Below are positions 1-11,932 of a stretch of 64,000 nt of DNA, one piece after another. The stretch is taken from positions 5,201,661 through 5,265,660 of the forward strand of contig JARUPZ010000030.1 in the NCBI GenBank assembly GCA_031213475.1, read 5' to 3'. Source of the DNA: Nereocystis luetkeana. Taxonomy: Eukaryota; Sar; Phaeophyceae; Laminariales; Laminariaceae. A model generated the notes under the pieces. The model was not told where the DNA came from. It worked only from the letters and a program-made list of their open reading frames with translations, and ran no database searches. The translations under genes were made by a program, and so were the position numbers. How positions within the stretch are numbered: position 1 is the first letter of the stretch; every line of letters begins with the position of its first letter.

Positions 1-210
1 CAATAACCCAGTAGTGGTGGTCTATACGTCTGTTTCTTCACTCCTTCACAGGACACTACTTAATACTAATGCTGTACCTGGTATTATGTACTACTGTACT
101 CTGTACTGTATAATATAGGTCAACTTTCTTCACGGCCCGCACCCGCTACATGCAGCGCAATATGAACGGTACTCGCGAAAGCTGCAAATAATGTACAACT
201 AACCAGCCCT

Positions 211-762
211 TTGGCGCTTCTCAAACGAAAACGCCTTCATCTCTTCCCCGCTGTACCGCCGCGCAGGAACTTCCAACCAGGAGATAGTTGCCGCCTCACG
301 GTCAGCACCGAGCAGTGCGGCTTGGCGGGGCTAGAGTTTGACGTGCACCTCCCAGCGGAGGTGGTCAAGGCCGCCTGGCGTGACGCTACGCGTGCCGAAC
401 GTAGGCGCGTTGCCCAAGAAAACTACGCTGCGCGTGCCGAGCGCAAGCGCGGTGACCACGACAACTACGCTGAGCGTACCGAGAGCAAGCGCCGTGGTTT
501 CCGCTTCTGGAAGGGCAACACGGGCAGCGAGGGCAGCGGTGGCAGCAACGGCAGCAGCAGCAATGATGGCAGCAACGGGGGTAGCAGCAGCAGCAGCAGC
601 AGGGGCAGCAGCAAGACAGGTTCCGGTTCCGGTCCGGGTTCTAGCTCTGACGAAGGGCGAGACGGGAGGGGGGCGTTCTCCAAGGCCTTCCGGGCATTTT
701 CCTCTTGGAGGGAAAAACACCGTGACGCCGCCCAGGAGCTTCTTGACGGCCCCTGGGTTTGA
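211..762 (+). CDS. Ser/Gly-rich hypothetical protein, possibly the 3' exon of a mobile-element gene
   Basis: The ORF has 183 codons. I do not recognise the family. An N-terminal segment of about 45 residues (with LFPAVPPRRNFQPGDSCRL) is well conserved in the second copy at 14121. Next comes a threefold imperfect repeat of about 17 residues rich in Ala, Arg and Glu (pattern RAERxRxAxxxYAARAERKR, residues about 58-95), then a Ser/Gly tract made largely of AGC codons (about 105-150), and a conserved tail (KAFRAFSSWREKH, ending ELLDGPWV). The first codon is not a convincing ATG start, so this may be a terminal exon. The paralogue at 14121 is frameshifted, which fits a decaying repeat rather than a host gene under constraint. 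Confidence 0.4.
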   Translation: MALLKRKRLHLFPAVPPRRNFQPGDSCRLTVSTEQCGLAGLEFDVHLPAEVVKAAWRDATRAERRRVAQENYAARAERKRGDHDNYAERTESKRRGFRFWKGNTGSEGSGGSNGSSSNDGSNGGSSSSSSRGSSKTGSGSGPGSSSDEGRDGRGAFSKAFRAFSSWREKHRDAAQELLDGPWV

Positions 763-1619
763 TATACCCTGGAGTGTTTTATTTCCTATTATTTTTGTCT
801 TTTTTGTTTTCGGCGGTCATCGCCCACGGAGAGTGAATTAATGAGTTCGCATCGTAGTCTGGGTGAAGTAACGTGGGTGGGGTGGGATACGGTGGGGTGG
901 GATGTTACATTTTGGGTGGTGATGGGAGACATTTCTCAGTGTTGTGCTGTACCAGTACACTGTATATCAGAAGTGTACCAGTATACACACAGTGTGTTGG
1001 AGTGTTAGTACGTCTCTGGATGTACACGACCTTCGAGAGTTTTTTTCAATATATGTGTATGTCTATGTGTAGATGCATCACAAATAGCCAAGAAGAGAGC
1101 GACGAGTTTCTTTCGTCACACGAGAGGTAGTACACACGCATATCCTGAGGAAGAATGCGTATCTCGATGTTGACTACGTTTTTTCACCCGGCAGTGGGTT
1201 CATACCTTCCATGCAGGCGAGGAAGGACGATGTTGGCTGATGGTCGGCATGGACTTGCGGCACACGTCAAAAACCTTGCACGCTGTGGTAGAGCCTACCG
1301 CAGTAGGTGGGGGGGGGGAAGGGGTTATCGTAAAGCGCGTTGTTGGTGTCGCACAGAGGTACAGAGGTAGGTGCGCTCGTTTCTCGGCGCTCGTTTTCTC
1401 GATAGCGGAGGGGGTTCCGACGTTGAACAGTTGCAGTGCATGTTAATAGGTACTGGTATGTTCGTAAGGCTCTCGACCAGAACTTTCCGAAATAACATCA
1501 CCCTGTTCGGCATTGGCAACCTCCCCGTTCGGGAGAAAAAAAGCGCCGAGAAACGATCGCAACACTGCTGTTGTGCGAATCCAAAGCAAACCACGGTAGC
1601 TTCAGTATCCTGTATGCTG

Positions 1620-2040
1620 TGTCGCCCCTCGCTTGATTTTTGCCTTTGTTTTATTTTGTTTTATTTTATTTTATTTTTCCTTGTTTTTTCGTGTCTTCGT
1701 TGTTCTTTGTGTATCCATACTTTTCTTATTTTTTTCGTTGTTCTTGTCGCTCTGATTGTTCCTGTTTTCTTTTTTTCTTATTTTTCTTGCTTTCCGTGTT
1801 TGGCTTGCTTTCTCGTTTTTTTTTTCCTCTTGTTTTTCTTGTTTTTGTTTCTTGTTTCTTATTTTTCTCTTCTTGTTTCTCATTTCTCGCCTTATTGCTT
1901 GGCCTTCTTTCCTTTGGACTCAAGTCGCGTTTTTTTCCCTCTTGGCATTATTGGCTGTTTGATTTGCGTTTTTGTGTTGATCTGTTCGTTTTCTTGCCTT
2001 TTTGTTTTCTTTTTATACATACATGTTTGGTCTATATTTG
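1620..2040. repeat. T-rich low-complexity tract
   Basis: About 400 bp of (TTTTC/TTTTG)-type sequence gives spurious Phe/Leu-rich ORFs on + and Lys/Glu-rich ORFs on -. The same block is present in diverged form at about 16600-17000 in copy 2. The ORFs here are composition artefacts. Confidence 0.7.
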
Positions 2041-4229
2041 CCCGATATTGTCGGCCCCCTATCCCTCTGTAGCTGACCTTGGGATTACCAGGAACCCCGA
2101 CGTTTTAGATGTGCACCCCAACCGTTTCTTTCTTTTGTTGAACCCCTGCTACTGCGAACTTCCATTTGCCTCCGGGGTGAATTTTTCTGTATGATAAGTA
2201 TGTGTACTCATTTGTATATTTCTTGGTTTCCAAGTGTTTCGCGATGGCGGTGTTACGGTGTCGCCCCGGAAACCCTGCAAAGGCCGAGGTTCCAGGATTT
2301 GGAAATAAGTTACCGCAGGGGGGCGAACGATGCCCACCCCGGCGCGCGCACATACTTCTACACGTACCCGTTCTTCCAGCGCGCAGACAGTTCTTGCGAC
2401 CGCTCCGGGTTTAGTGACCAGGCTTTCGACTGTGATACCTCGTGTCCAACCTATGACGCGTTTTCGCCCGTTCGTGCTATGTAGTCACAGGCAATCGTTT
2501 CTTTTGTTTGCATCCTGCCGCCCTACCGCCCGCTCAGAGCCGGGGGCGGTCTGGGGTCTAGGTAATCTGACTATTCCTGATGTGGCACTGGACTGTGGGA
2601 TTTTAGTGTTTTTTCCTTCTTCGTTCGGCCGATCATCCCCTCGCGCTATGGTCATACGACTACGGTCATGCATGATATTGAGTACCCCCCCCCCCCCCCC
2701 CCCCCTCGCTCAGAGCCGGCGGTGATGTGGGTATCGTCGCTGCCCGTTCCGCGGCGGCACAGGCCTTCATGATGTGTTCTGCCTCTTTCAACGCAGCATT
2801 TACGCCCTCCCCCCCCCCTCCCCCCTCATTGGGCATGTGGCGGTAACTCAGTTTCTGTTTTGAGCGGTGCATCTTCGCCGCCCCCCCCCACCCTCATCGC
2901 TGGGACTGAGGCGGTAGCTTTTGCGCCTGACCACCCCGCCCTTAAGGCTGGGTTCCCCGTTTTCTCCCTCCTAGCGTTCCTTTCCCGAGGATTCGTAGCC
3001 TATACAAGCAGGGTAGTAGAGGTATGGGAGTGGGTTTTGAGGAGCCGCATCTTTGCTCCATGTTTTGGGTCGTAGACACGGATGTTTCTACGAATATTCC
3101 AAATTTCTGCGTCTACGGCTCGTCAGGGCAGGTTGAGTGTTGTGGTATTGCTCTGAGAAGCCTGCAAAGGCCCAGGTTCCAGCATTTGGAAACGCGGGAT
3201 AGGGGGGACGTAATGTTTTTAGCCTGGCGTTTGTTTGCATATATGTATGTAACAAAAAACGGGGGATGAGTCAAGAGATGAGGCCTCCCTTGTGTTCGGA
3301 CCTTTTCACCCGCTCAATAATGACACTACAACAACAACAGAGCTCTTTTGAATAAAACACGATTGGGTGGTACCACGGGACCAGCTTATTTGACAGAGCT
3401 GGAAGGGGATACGTGTGTGTGTGCGCCCCAGGCATGTCTTTGCAACACCCATAGATTCCCACGTACTATGCACAGTCCTGAGGCTAGCCCGAACGCGAAG
3501 CACAAGGCCGCTTTTTATTTTGTACAAAAATAGATTTTAAAGTTGTGGGTTGTGTACAGGCTCCCACTGCACCGTTGAGGTAGTCTGTCCGCTGTTGTCT
3601 TCTGTCTGGCGTCGCTTGCATCTCTGTCTGCGAGGCCCTCACGACGCTAAAATGGTTTCTGAATGACGGGGTTCCTTAACCCACAATCGTCGGAATGCCA
3701 ATCTTGTTTCGAAAAATGGCGTCTTGGTATACTTTCGGGCCATGGCCTTATTCATCGGGATACAATTCGATTTTTGCTGAAGTCAGTTTTCGGGTGAGGC
3801 ATGAAGCTCCTTGAGTGAGGAACCTCAGAAAAAATAGAGTTAAACTTCGTCGAAGAACGCCTCTCACATCACCAAATTCCAAAAAAAAAACTGGCATAGA
3901 CAAAATCGGGCGAGCTTGCTCTAACCCGTGGGATTAGTTCCGTTGCAAGCAAGCCGCCTCGAGTTGGCCGTGGTCCACCTTTACAGTGCGCATTTCGAGC
4001 TCCTGTGTTTCGTGGTTCAAGTGTTCCGCTTTGTCTTGTGGAAAAAACAGTTGTATGCAGAACTTGTTTTTTGTTGCTTCGTCTTTCTTCTCTGGGAATT
4101 GGACTGCGCACAACCTACTGCAAATACGACACAGCCTTGCCTTTTGACCCCTCTTCTGGCAACGAGGCCGTTTTTGGCCTTTGGACGATCAGCCTCGTCA
4201 TAGGTTTATCAGAAGGACACTCCCGGAAC

Positions 4230-4770
4230 GCATCAATCAGGACGACGTTTCGATTCTACTTGAACGCCTCGAAGTAGAAAAGATACAACAGATCATCGAG
4301 CGATTCGCGGTCGAAGCGTGGTCGTCGCGGTGATGCACGAGACGCGTTGGGCTGGACTCTCTCGTTCATCTTGGAAACGGGCAATGGATCTCAAGCTCTC
4401 TCGCGCCGCCAGTTCTTCCTCTTCTACTGGGGCGGCACTCCAAAGCAGAACAACCAAGGCCAACTATTTGTACCGCCGAAGGTGAGTTGGCGCTGCACAA
4501 ATGGAATTTTCTCGACATTCTGCAACGTCGAAGGTTTTCTGGCCCCCGGCTACGGCTACAGCTGTGTCTCGCGCGCGGATTGACTTCACCGATACTGCAC
4601 CACGCTTCTTCCCAACGGTGCTCACGTTTGATACAAGCTCGGCGACGGTTTGTGGCTGCTTAGAAGGCGTTTTCTGTGCTTCTCGGGTTGGCTTCAGGAT
4701 TGTTCGTTCGTTGTTGCCCTTTGTTCCTGCCGAATACCATCCGCTCATGGCCGGCGGGGAATAGGGTAAC
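4230..4770 (+). pseudogene. Degenerate retroelement polyprotein tail (integrase C-terminal type)
   Basis: Translation in switching frames gives short blocks that align with 19600-19978: an LERLEVEKI block, a block ending WKRAMDL, a YWGGTP block, an FLAPGYG block and an LPNGAHV-like block. From family knowledge these match the end of LTR-retrotransposon polyproteins seen in brown algal genomes. The reading frame is broken several times, so it cannot be functional. It marks the right end of repeat copy 1. Confidence 0.5.
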
Positions 4771-7090
4771 GCGGCCGCTCAGATTACGGCGACACGGGAC
4801 TAAGTTTTCGTGTGGTATACCAGGTAATATTGTCGTCTCGCCGCCCCCCCCCCCCTGCTCCAAGCCCGGGGTGGTGAGGGCAATCTGGCTAGTCATGCGG
4901 TGGCATTGGACGCGAGGAAATGAATCGTGTTCTACCATTTCAGCGATACATTTTCGCCCCCCCCCCCCGCTCGCTGGAGATGTGGCGGACGCGTTGGTTT
5001 TGCGTTCTCCGTCGACACATTATTTATCGCCCCCCCCCTTTCCTGGTGATGTGGCGGTGATGTGGCGGTGGTTTGGGGCGCTTGGCGTTTCTCTGGCCCC
5101 TTACGGCTAGACTTCCTTGATTTTCCGCTCGTTTCTTGGCGTTCCTTCGCCGCTTCGTAGTCTCGCCGTCTAGGGTTAGGGTTAGAGTGGGTGTTGGGGA
5201 GTCGCAGCTTCGGTTCATGGTCTACTACCGTATTTCATGGAATCTGTTTTTACTCGAATCTCCCTTACTTTTGAGCATATCAGGTAGAGTGGGCTAGTGT
5301 CGTTGTTATGGTATTGGCCTGGGAGGCCGGACAACCCCCTTGGAGTAATATGCGGAAACGGTTTACGCATTGCTTGGGTGGCCTTTTATTCGATAGGAAA
5401 ACAGGGGTCCAAGGCGAGGTTGCCCGAGCCCTTTGGTCATACAAAAAAACTCGAGTGACCAGGATTTGATAAATAAATCTACTCTTCCAGTTTTGAGTCA
5501 GCTGTGCAAGTGGGTGAATGTCAACGAGGGCCTGCCCAATAGGCAAACCTGGCGGGGTATACTCTGTGCCCCCATCGCAGTAACCTTACTGATGCCAGAG
5601 GTACGTATTCCATGTGTATAGATGTAGAGCGTGGATGCGTAGTATCCCGCGCCCCCGTTTGTTTGAGATGCAAAACGCGGGGTCCGGTCCTGAGAAAAGG
5701 TGGAGGAGGGAAGATGTACACGTGTCAAAGTTCCATACAGGACGCATTGAGCACACATACATACATGCCGTATACACACGTGTGTGCGATTTACTGCGTG
5801 TTGCAGTAGTCCACATCGTATTGCATCATGTGAGCGTGCGTGTGATCCGCACATAGATCTGCAAATACACACGTATATTCACTTTACATATTGACGCGAA
5901 CCTACTACTTCGTGCTACGTGACGCACTCTTTGCCCTCCTCGCTGTATAACGTACTGTGCTCCCATCGCAATGAAACCATACCACCGCGGAACCGAATGT
6001 TTTTTCGTGTTTTAATTTTCTGTATACAAATACTGTATGATTAGCATAGGAGACCGGTCTAAAATCTTGTTGAGCGCATCAAGGCCTCTTTCGACCTTAG
6101 TATGCTAGTTTTAGTATAGGAAGCGGTCATTCAACGGTCAAATCGCAGTCTTTTACTCGCTGTCGTGCCTGTTCAAGATTCTTGATTTTGGATTCTCCAC
6201 CGCTAGACAGCCGCCTCCGCCAAGCTATAAACTCCAGTGCGCCCCTGTTGTGGTTGATATCGGCTTCAAATAAATAAATGTAAAAAAAATCGGGGCAGTA
6301 GCGTTTGTTGTTCAACCTTTCAAGTCTATACTTTCCCTACGATTGCGCCGACGGTAGGCCGTGAGAATAAGAGAATATGAAGAGTGAGGTCCGTGGCTCG
6401 AATCTCACATTCATTCATCATGTATGTAGAAAAATAATGAAGGGGATATCTCATGTTCAAGTACCTGTAAAACTCACTCACTTACCGGTAGAAAATACCC
6501 TGGTAAAATTTATGAGAGTAATTAATGCGATCATTGCTTACTGTGAGTGCGGTACTGAGAACGCCGGAGTACAAATCGGATACTCAGAGTCTTATCGGGG
6601 TTCCTGACATAATCAGCAGATAGATGTTTGTCATCAGATTCTGCCGATCGGTAGTACTTTACGATAAGAGAATGGGAACATATATCTGGTTGATTATTAT
6701 TAGTGGTGGAGAATGTGGAGGAAAGCATTTAGTTTACATCCTCTTGAATTAATGCTGCCATTGTTTGTTATGTCTGCCGTCTGCAATTAATTGCGTATAC
6801 TCATACTTGTAGCAGCGCGAGATCCAGAGAGCTTCAACCCCGCCTTGCCCCATATATGGGTATATAGAGGCTGGATGCCACAACCAGCAGAACCAGGGCC
6901 TCATGCTGCGCCAAGCCGTGGCCGCGTGGTACAATCCCGAATCAGTTCTGACAGCCATCTAGCCAGCCTTCGTAGCTACTGACTTACAATTTTGAATTAT
7001 ACAATAATAATTACCAGGTATAATTCTGGTAGCTGATTGGTTAACCAAATCGATGCCGGGGGGCTCTTCTTGCTCTTTCTAGAAGAACTT
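4771..7090. other. No gene seen; C-run-rich then AT-rich spacer
   Basis: 4820-5060 repeats the poly-C/GGTGATGTGGC style of 2560-2900. A short telomere-like stretch (TAGGGTTAGGGTTAGAG) sits at 5172-5190. From 5200 to 7080 I find no coding signal, only short ORFs with no similarity to known domains. Confidence 0.5.
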
Positions 7091-7094
7091 TGGA

Positions 7095-7900
7095 GCTGAA
7101 TAAAGCCATCGAGGTTCCGCTACACCCGGGGAGGATAGGGTATCATCCCCGGATCATACCTGCATGCATAAATCTACAACTAACTCCGACCAACCAGGGA
7201 CAAAAAAATGGCGATCCCTCAGGTCGACACCGCCCTGCACGGTGTGGAACAACGCCACCCCCATCGGCTGATCACTGATTGGATGATGCTCAACGAGCCA
7301 GCCACCCGAGGACGATAAAAGGCCCCATTCCCGGGTCAGAAATCCTTCCATACATATGTACATATATATACAAACAACTGAAAAAAACGGGGACGAAAAC
7401 GGACACCCCCCCGGTCGATACAGCTACGCAAGATGTGGAAACCCCACAACCTCACTGACTGATTTCTGATTTCTGGATGTGTGGCTGTCTGGGTCTCGTG
7501 GAGCCAGCGCGCGGCGAGAGCTGCCCTACGGTATACAACGTCGAGGTTCGGCCGCACCCGGGGACGATAAGGTCCCACCCCTAGAACAGACATCCTTCCA
7601 TGCGACTATTATTATTATAATTTATAATACAGCAACCCCTGGACCAAAATTGACACCCGCCCCCGGGTCGATACCGCCCCGCAAGGTGTAAAAACCCCAA
7701 CCCCACTTACTTGTTGATTGCATGATTTCAGGCCTGGCCGGGACTCATTGACGATATCCCGCCGCATCCGGGGATGATAAGGCCCCATGCCCGGATCATA
7801 AACCCTTCATTTTATACTTTTGCACGTACAACTCCAACAACCCCGGGACAGAGGGGCATCCACCCGGTCGATACCACCCAGCATAGTGTGGCCCTTACAA
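7095..7900 (+). repeat. Degenerate ~215-bp tandem repeat, about four units
   Basis: Units begin near 7110, 7300, 7540 and 7750. Each carries, in order, CACCCGGGGACGATAAGG, a CATCCTTCCAT-like segment, GGACAAAAATGGACACCC-like sequence, CCCGGTCGATACCGCCC and GCAAGGTGTGGAAACCCC-like sequence. They are separated by variable AT-rich spacers, including an (ATT)n run near 7605. The units are strongly diverged, consistent with an old minisatellite or satellite fragment. Confidence 0.65.
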
Positions 7901-8139
7901 TCCGTTCAGAGTGGTACACCACTGCACACTACGAGTATTGCCATACCAGGTACATACGTACCAGCAATACAATTAATAGGGGCAACGCAGGGCTAGCACC
8001 ACGGGCGGAGCAGCCGTGGCCGTACCGCTAGTACGTCTAAAAACTAAAAGTCGTGATAGCGTTTGTTGTTTATTTTTTTACTACGTACCAGGTACCAGGT
8101 ACCTGGTACCTGGTGCGGTCTTAGTAGGGTAACGGGCCA

Positions 8140-8582
8140 GCTCATTCTTATGGGAGAGCTTTTTTTCCAAAAATTCCAAAGTTTGGAAATAATTGGAGAT
8201 ATGTATCGATATACGGAGGCGTTCTGTCACTATTCGTGAAATTCTCCAGAAGCAAAGGAAAATATGGAACATAAAAAAATTGCGCGAAAAAAATGTCGAA
8301 AATTTGGAAAAAAAAGCTCTCCGATAAGAATGACCCTTATCGGAGAGCTTTTTTCCCAATTTTTCGACCTTTTTTTCGCGCAATTTTTCAGTCTTCCATA
8401 TCTTCCTGTTTTTTTTCCAAAAAATATTGGGATATTTTCTTTTAACGAACTTGATATTTTTGCTTTTGGAGAATTTCACGAATAGTGACAGAACGCCTCC
8501 GTATATTGATACATATCTCCAATGATTTCCAAACTTTGGAAAATTTGGAAAAAACGCTTTCTGATAAGAATGAGGCGACTAC
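8140..8582. repeat. Long imperfect inverted repeat (hairpin)
   Basis: The outer arms (8145-8250 and 8465-8575) share the segment reading CGGAGGCGTTCTGTCACTAT on one strand. The inner arms meet at a near-perfect hairpin centred near 8332, with GCTCTCCGATAAG facing CTTATCGGAGAGC, flanked by GCGCGAAAAAAA and TTTTTTCGCGC. It is AT-rich and non-coding; the Lys-rich reverse ORF across it is a shadow. Confidence 0.7.
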
Positions 8583-8768
8583 TTGCTATCATGAGAGCTT
8601 CAGCCCATCACTATTAATAAAGATGAAAAGATTGCACCCGTTGGGTAATTTACAGCAGAGGATATACAGACCTCCATCCAACGCGCCTGCCCTCAGCACC
8701 CACCCGCTTCCAGGGCAACTAGACACCAGTGCCAGCAGCCAACAGTCGGTAGCGGAAGGAAGGAGAAT

Positions 8769-9614
8769 ATGGCGGACGATGCAGCGGCAGTAGTTGCCGC
8801 AGTGGCGGAGACGAACAACAACTAGAACAACAAGAACAAGCAGGGCGGAGGAAATGGGTTCATCATCGGCCTGGCCGGCAACGTCCTCCACAGTGGAGTA
8901 GACCAGTTGAAATGGGCGGGGGATACGATCGGCGAGCCCGTCGAGCAGGGCGGGGGTGGGCAGCAAGAGGACGGGGCACCGCCCCAGCAAGCGGAAGTCG
9001 AACCGGCCCCATCATCGTCAGCCTCATCAGGAGAAGAGCCAGGGAGTGCGTCTGATACGATCGAGCTGGCGGGCGGTGCACCATCAGCCGACGATGGCTT
9101 GGCGATGGCTCCGCACCAACTCGGAGCAGGAGCAGGCCCTGTGGACGGAGCAGAGCCTGCTGCAAAGGTGGGGAGGGAGGAGGTGCGGCTTGCTTCTGCA
9201 GGAGCGATAGGCAGCACGCACGGCCGCGCTGCCGCCGCCCCCATCCATCCCTTGGAGCCCCGCTGCTTCTGGGGACTGATCCTGGTTTTTGCAGGGGTCG
9301 TCGTGGGCGTCGTGGCATGCCACTCCTTCCCTGTCTTGGCTGGGGTGTCAGCTGGTGGGGCTAGGGTTTGCACCGGCAGGGAACCAACACTCGTGCACGA
9401 ATGGGACAGGTGCGGCGGTGGTCTGTGTTATATTCATAATAATAATATGGTTGTTGTGCTTATTCATGGATCAAAGTCTTCTCCCAGCAGCCAGGGTGGG
9501 TGGTGCAAGATTTTGTGTCTCGTCCATCCGAAAAATCTGATGGGGTTTGTGTTTGCTCGTCGTGGTGCGTCGTGTGTGGTTGTTTTTTCTCCCCATCGCA
9601 ATCCAGCCTCGTAA
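8769..9614 (+). pseudogene. Unrecognised Ala/Gly/Glu-rich protein with one membrane segment, one in-frame stop
   Basis: An ATG at 8769 opens MADDAAAVVAAVAETNNN, followed by an in-frame TAG at 8823. The frame then stays open to 9614. The downstream part has a FIIGLAGNVLHSGVDQLKWA block, an acidic Pro/Ser/Ala-rich stretch, and one hydrophobic helix (LILVFAGVVVGVVA, about position 9270-9320), so it could be a single-pass membrane protein. The C-terminal 80 residues look like intron or UTR translation. I do not recognise a family. It may be a host gene with a stop, a real gene with a short intron over the AAC repeat, or part of a mobile element. Confidence 0.35.
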
Positions 9615-11520
9615 AGCAGTACCTGGTACAGGAGTTTATTGCAGCAGTGCACACTAAAGGTTTAGATGGTGTTTAGGTCTGCACGTACAGCAGTATGCAC
9701 AACTATTTAGACAATATCTGTAGACTGCTACTTTCAATAGAGTATACCTGGTACTATTTAATACCAGGGGTATTGTACACTGCTGTATGCCAAATATACC
9801 TCATTATCATTGTGCTGCAGTAGGTTTTACACGATGCATACAGTTTACTGTAAGGTCGTACAAGGTGTAAAACCGACTGCAAACAACCACTCTGTTCGAC
9901 ACCAGGTACGCCTTGGGTACAGACGTACAGAAGCACCCTGGTATGTATTTTCCTACCCGAGACCCGAGACGGATCCTACGTACTATTGCTGCTGTACTCG
10001 TACTGTAGTTCCAACAAGGAGAGAACCGTGTTCGATGGGTACAGGTCATGCACGTCATCTCCGCCCCAGTAGATGTACCGGTGTACCGGTGCGACAGGTA
10101 GTCAGGTAGTACACGTCATCCTGAATGAGGAAACATGTGTGGCAAAAACAAAGGATCTGCCCGTACAGCAGTTTCTACTGTTGCACAGCAGTACGTTAGC
10201 TCCTGGCTGGGCATGCTGCAGCTCCGCCCTGCATAACTATCCGCAGCTCTTATGATGTACCGGGTACCCGGTATCTATCCAAAATGGTGCAGGTGTGCAG
10301 CAGGTCCATACCTATCTGTAGGGATGGGGAGATGATCTGTCCGACGCATGGAGTGTTTCTGAACAACTTTGACTAAATACTACAGAGTACCTGGTACCTG
10401 GTATTAATAAACACGCTGCAGCGCAATACAGAGGGCTGTGGTGAGTGGGATGGGATGCATGGCTGTGGGTATCGAACGTAACAATAATGACAAGGTAGTC
10501 TTCATGCGCGTCACATCGGTTTTGATTTGACGTATGATACTGCTGCCGTGCTTTTGTTCTGGAGAGTTCTTCACTTTCTGTTCCTTCGTCTTTTTTAGAA
10601 CACTACGCACACAATGTCGGATGGCCAGCACAATGATAATAATAATGACGAAGTGAAAGTAAGAAGTGCGGATATCGAACGAGAATCGAGCGCGAAATAG
10701 TACGTATACGCGACAGACACCGGTACTATTAATAGCACCGAGATAAAACCAAGACTCAAATCGACACGACTTCGATTCGCAGTCGATTAGTCGAATCTTG
10801 AACTTTTTCAAATTTACGCTCAAAATCATCGTCAGCATACGTTTACGTGAGCAATTCTGGGATGTGCTGGGATGGAGCGCGAAGTGCGTTCGATACGATA
10901 CGTATATTAATAATTATTGAGGAAATTTCGACATGTATGTAGAGATTGATGCTATATACGATATCCAACACTACTACAGCAGGACGTACTGCTTAACGCG
11001 GCTTAACTGTTTGTTGTGCCTATACCGGTATATGATATGGTACGAGGTTTAGGTCTTCAAATATAGTAGATGTGTGTACCCCTGTGCACCAAACCCGGCG
11101 GGTACCCGCTGTTTCACCCGGATGGAAGCCCCGGGGAGTGCAACTTATCGTGCCCCCGGGAACTTTAGTAACAACGACCCCGGGGTACTTTAGCTTCGTG
11201 TACCCCCGTACTTGGGGGGTAGTTTACACTAAAATTGCCCCCGGAGAAAAAATACCTGATACAGCTGGCGATGACAGCGACCGCAGGATATCGGATCTGC
11301 GTGAGGATTGTCTGCGGTATCCTTTTATTGTGATACTGCTTGCCGTGGTGTGTGAAGCAGTTCCGCCGACCATCGCCTCTCGCTCGATGTATAGACGGGC
11401 TTGTGTTCTCAATACTCATGATCTCCCCAGGCGCTTTTGGGGGGCACATAGAGCTAAAAGTGCCCCCGGGAATAGACAATTTGAACCACCCCACCACGAG
11501 CGATCAATGCGACCGTAGGG
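9615..11520. other. No gene seen; AT-rich DNA with many TA-bracketed palindromic words
   Basis: Short ORFs here show no domain signal. The stretch is dense in TACCTGGTA, TACAGCAGTA and CTATTAATAG words. 11090-11250 carries several CCCCCGGGG/GTGCCCCCGGG motifs, some in opposite orientation. 11395-11520 is related to 13620-13735. Confidence 0.45.
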
Positions 11521-11524
11521 TACT

Positions 11525-11685
11525 GTGAAGGTGTTACCTAGTAGTGAGCTATAGGGGTAAAATATCGATCGATTACCCAGCCCAGGGTAACCGTTATAGC
11601 ACTCCCCCCCTGCTATAAGGATTACCTTGGGCTGGGAAATCAATCGATCTTTTACCCCTATGGCTCAGTAGGTAACACCTTCACA
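11525..11685. repeat. Head-to-head pair of ~75-bp terminal repeats forming a hairpin
   Basis: 11525-11600 is the reverse complement of 11611-11685, with only the C-rich loop ACTCCCCCCC between them. Each arm is one terminal repeat of the miniature LTR-like family described at 11611. The minus-oriented arm keeps its purine tract (seen on + as the C-run), as expected if two oppositely oriented copies share this point. Confidence 0.75.
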
Positions 11686-11932
11686 TTTATTTGACGTCGT
11701 CCAGGTCACGGGTTCGAACCCCACTTCGAACGTTTCTTTTACAGAAACGCTCGCGCGTGCACCCAATGAAAGAAACACATCTCCCTGGTTCCCCAGGTAA
11801 TGAAACTAACCGGGTAAGACAGCGTACGGACGTATACGGTTCCGACGCCCCAAAGACCCCGCCGTTCGGAGGGGGGGAGAATGTTATAAGGATTACCTTG
11901 GGCTGGGTAATCGATCGATCTTTTACCCCTAT
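11611..11932 (+). mobile_element. Miniature LTR-like element with tRNA-like promoter, copy 1
   Basis: The left terminal repeat (11611-11685, 75 bp) runs from TGCTATAAGG to ACCTTCACA. It carries an A-box-like sequence (TGGCTCAGTAGG). The interior has a B-box-like GGTTCGAACCC (about 11711) and ends in a purine tract (GGAGGGGGGGAGAA). A second terminal repeat starts at 11882 (TGTTATAAGG) but is cut off after 11932. TG...CA ends plus a polypurine tract are the hallmarks of TRIM-type miniature LTR elements. The tRNA-like boxes are hallmarks of SINEs. No coding capacity. Confidence 0.6.

Larger units (their letters stand above)
1..4770 (+). repeat. Copy 1 of a ~4.7-kb decayed repeat unit (left end outside the window)
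   Basis: This unit aligns in order with 14035-19978. It holds a Ser-rich ORF (211-762), G/T-rich spacers, a very T-rich block (about 1620-2040), a C-run-rich block (2560-2900) and a degenerate retroelement polyprotein tail (4230-4770). Similarity is uneven: about 1190-1560 is almost identical to 16190-16560, while the flanks have many substitutions and indels. The order suggests one large transposable element or an old segmental duplication. I see no long terminal repeats. Landmarks for the match include the shared segment at 3900-4130 against 18580-18810. Confidence 0.7.

Noticed and set aside
1371..2194. Phe/Leu/Cys-rich ORFs resembling membrane proteins
   Set aside because: Product of a T-rich low-complexity tract; hydrophobicity is compositional.
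10404..10838. Minus-strand ORF with an Ile-rich hydrophobic stretch
   Set aside because: No ATG context, domain or splice support; the Ile run derives from an AAT repeat.
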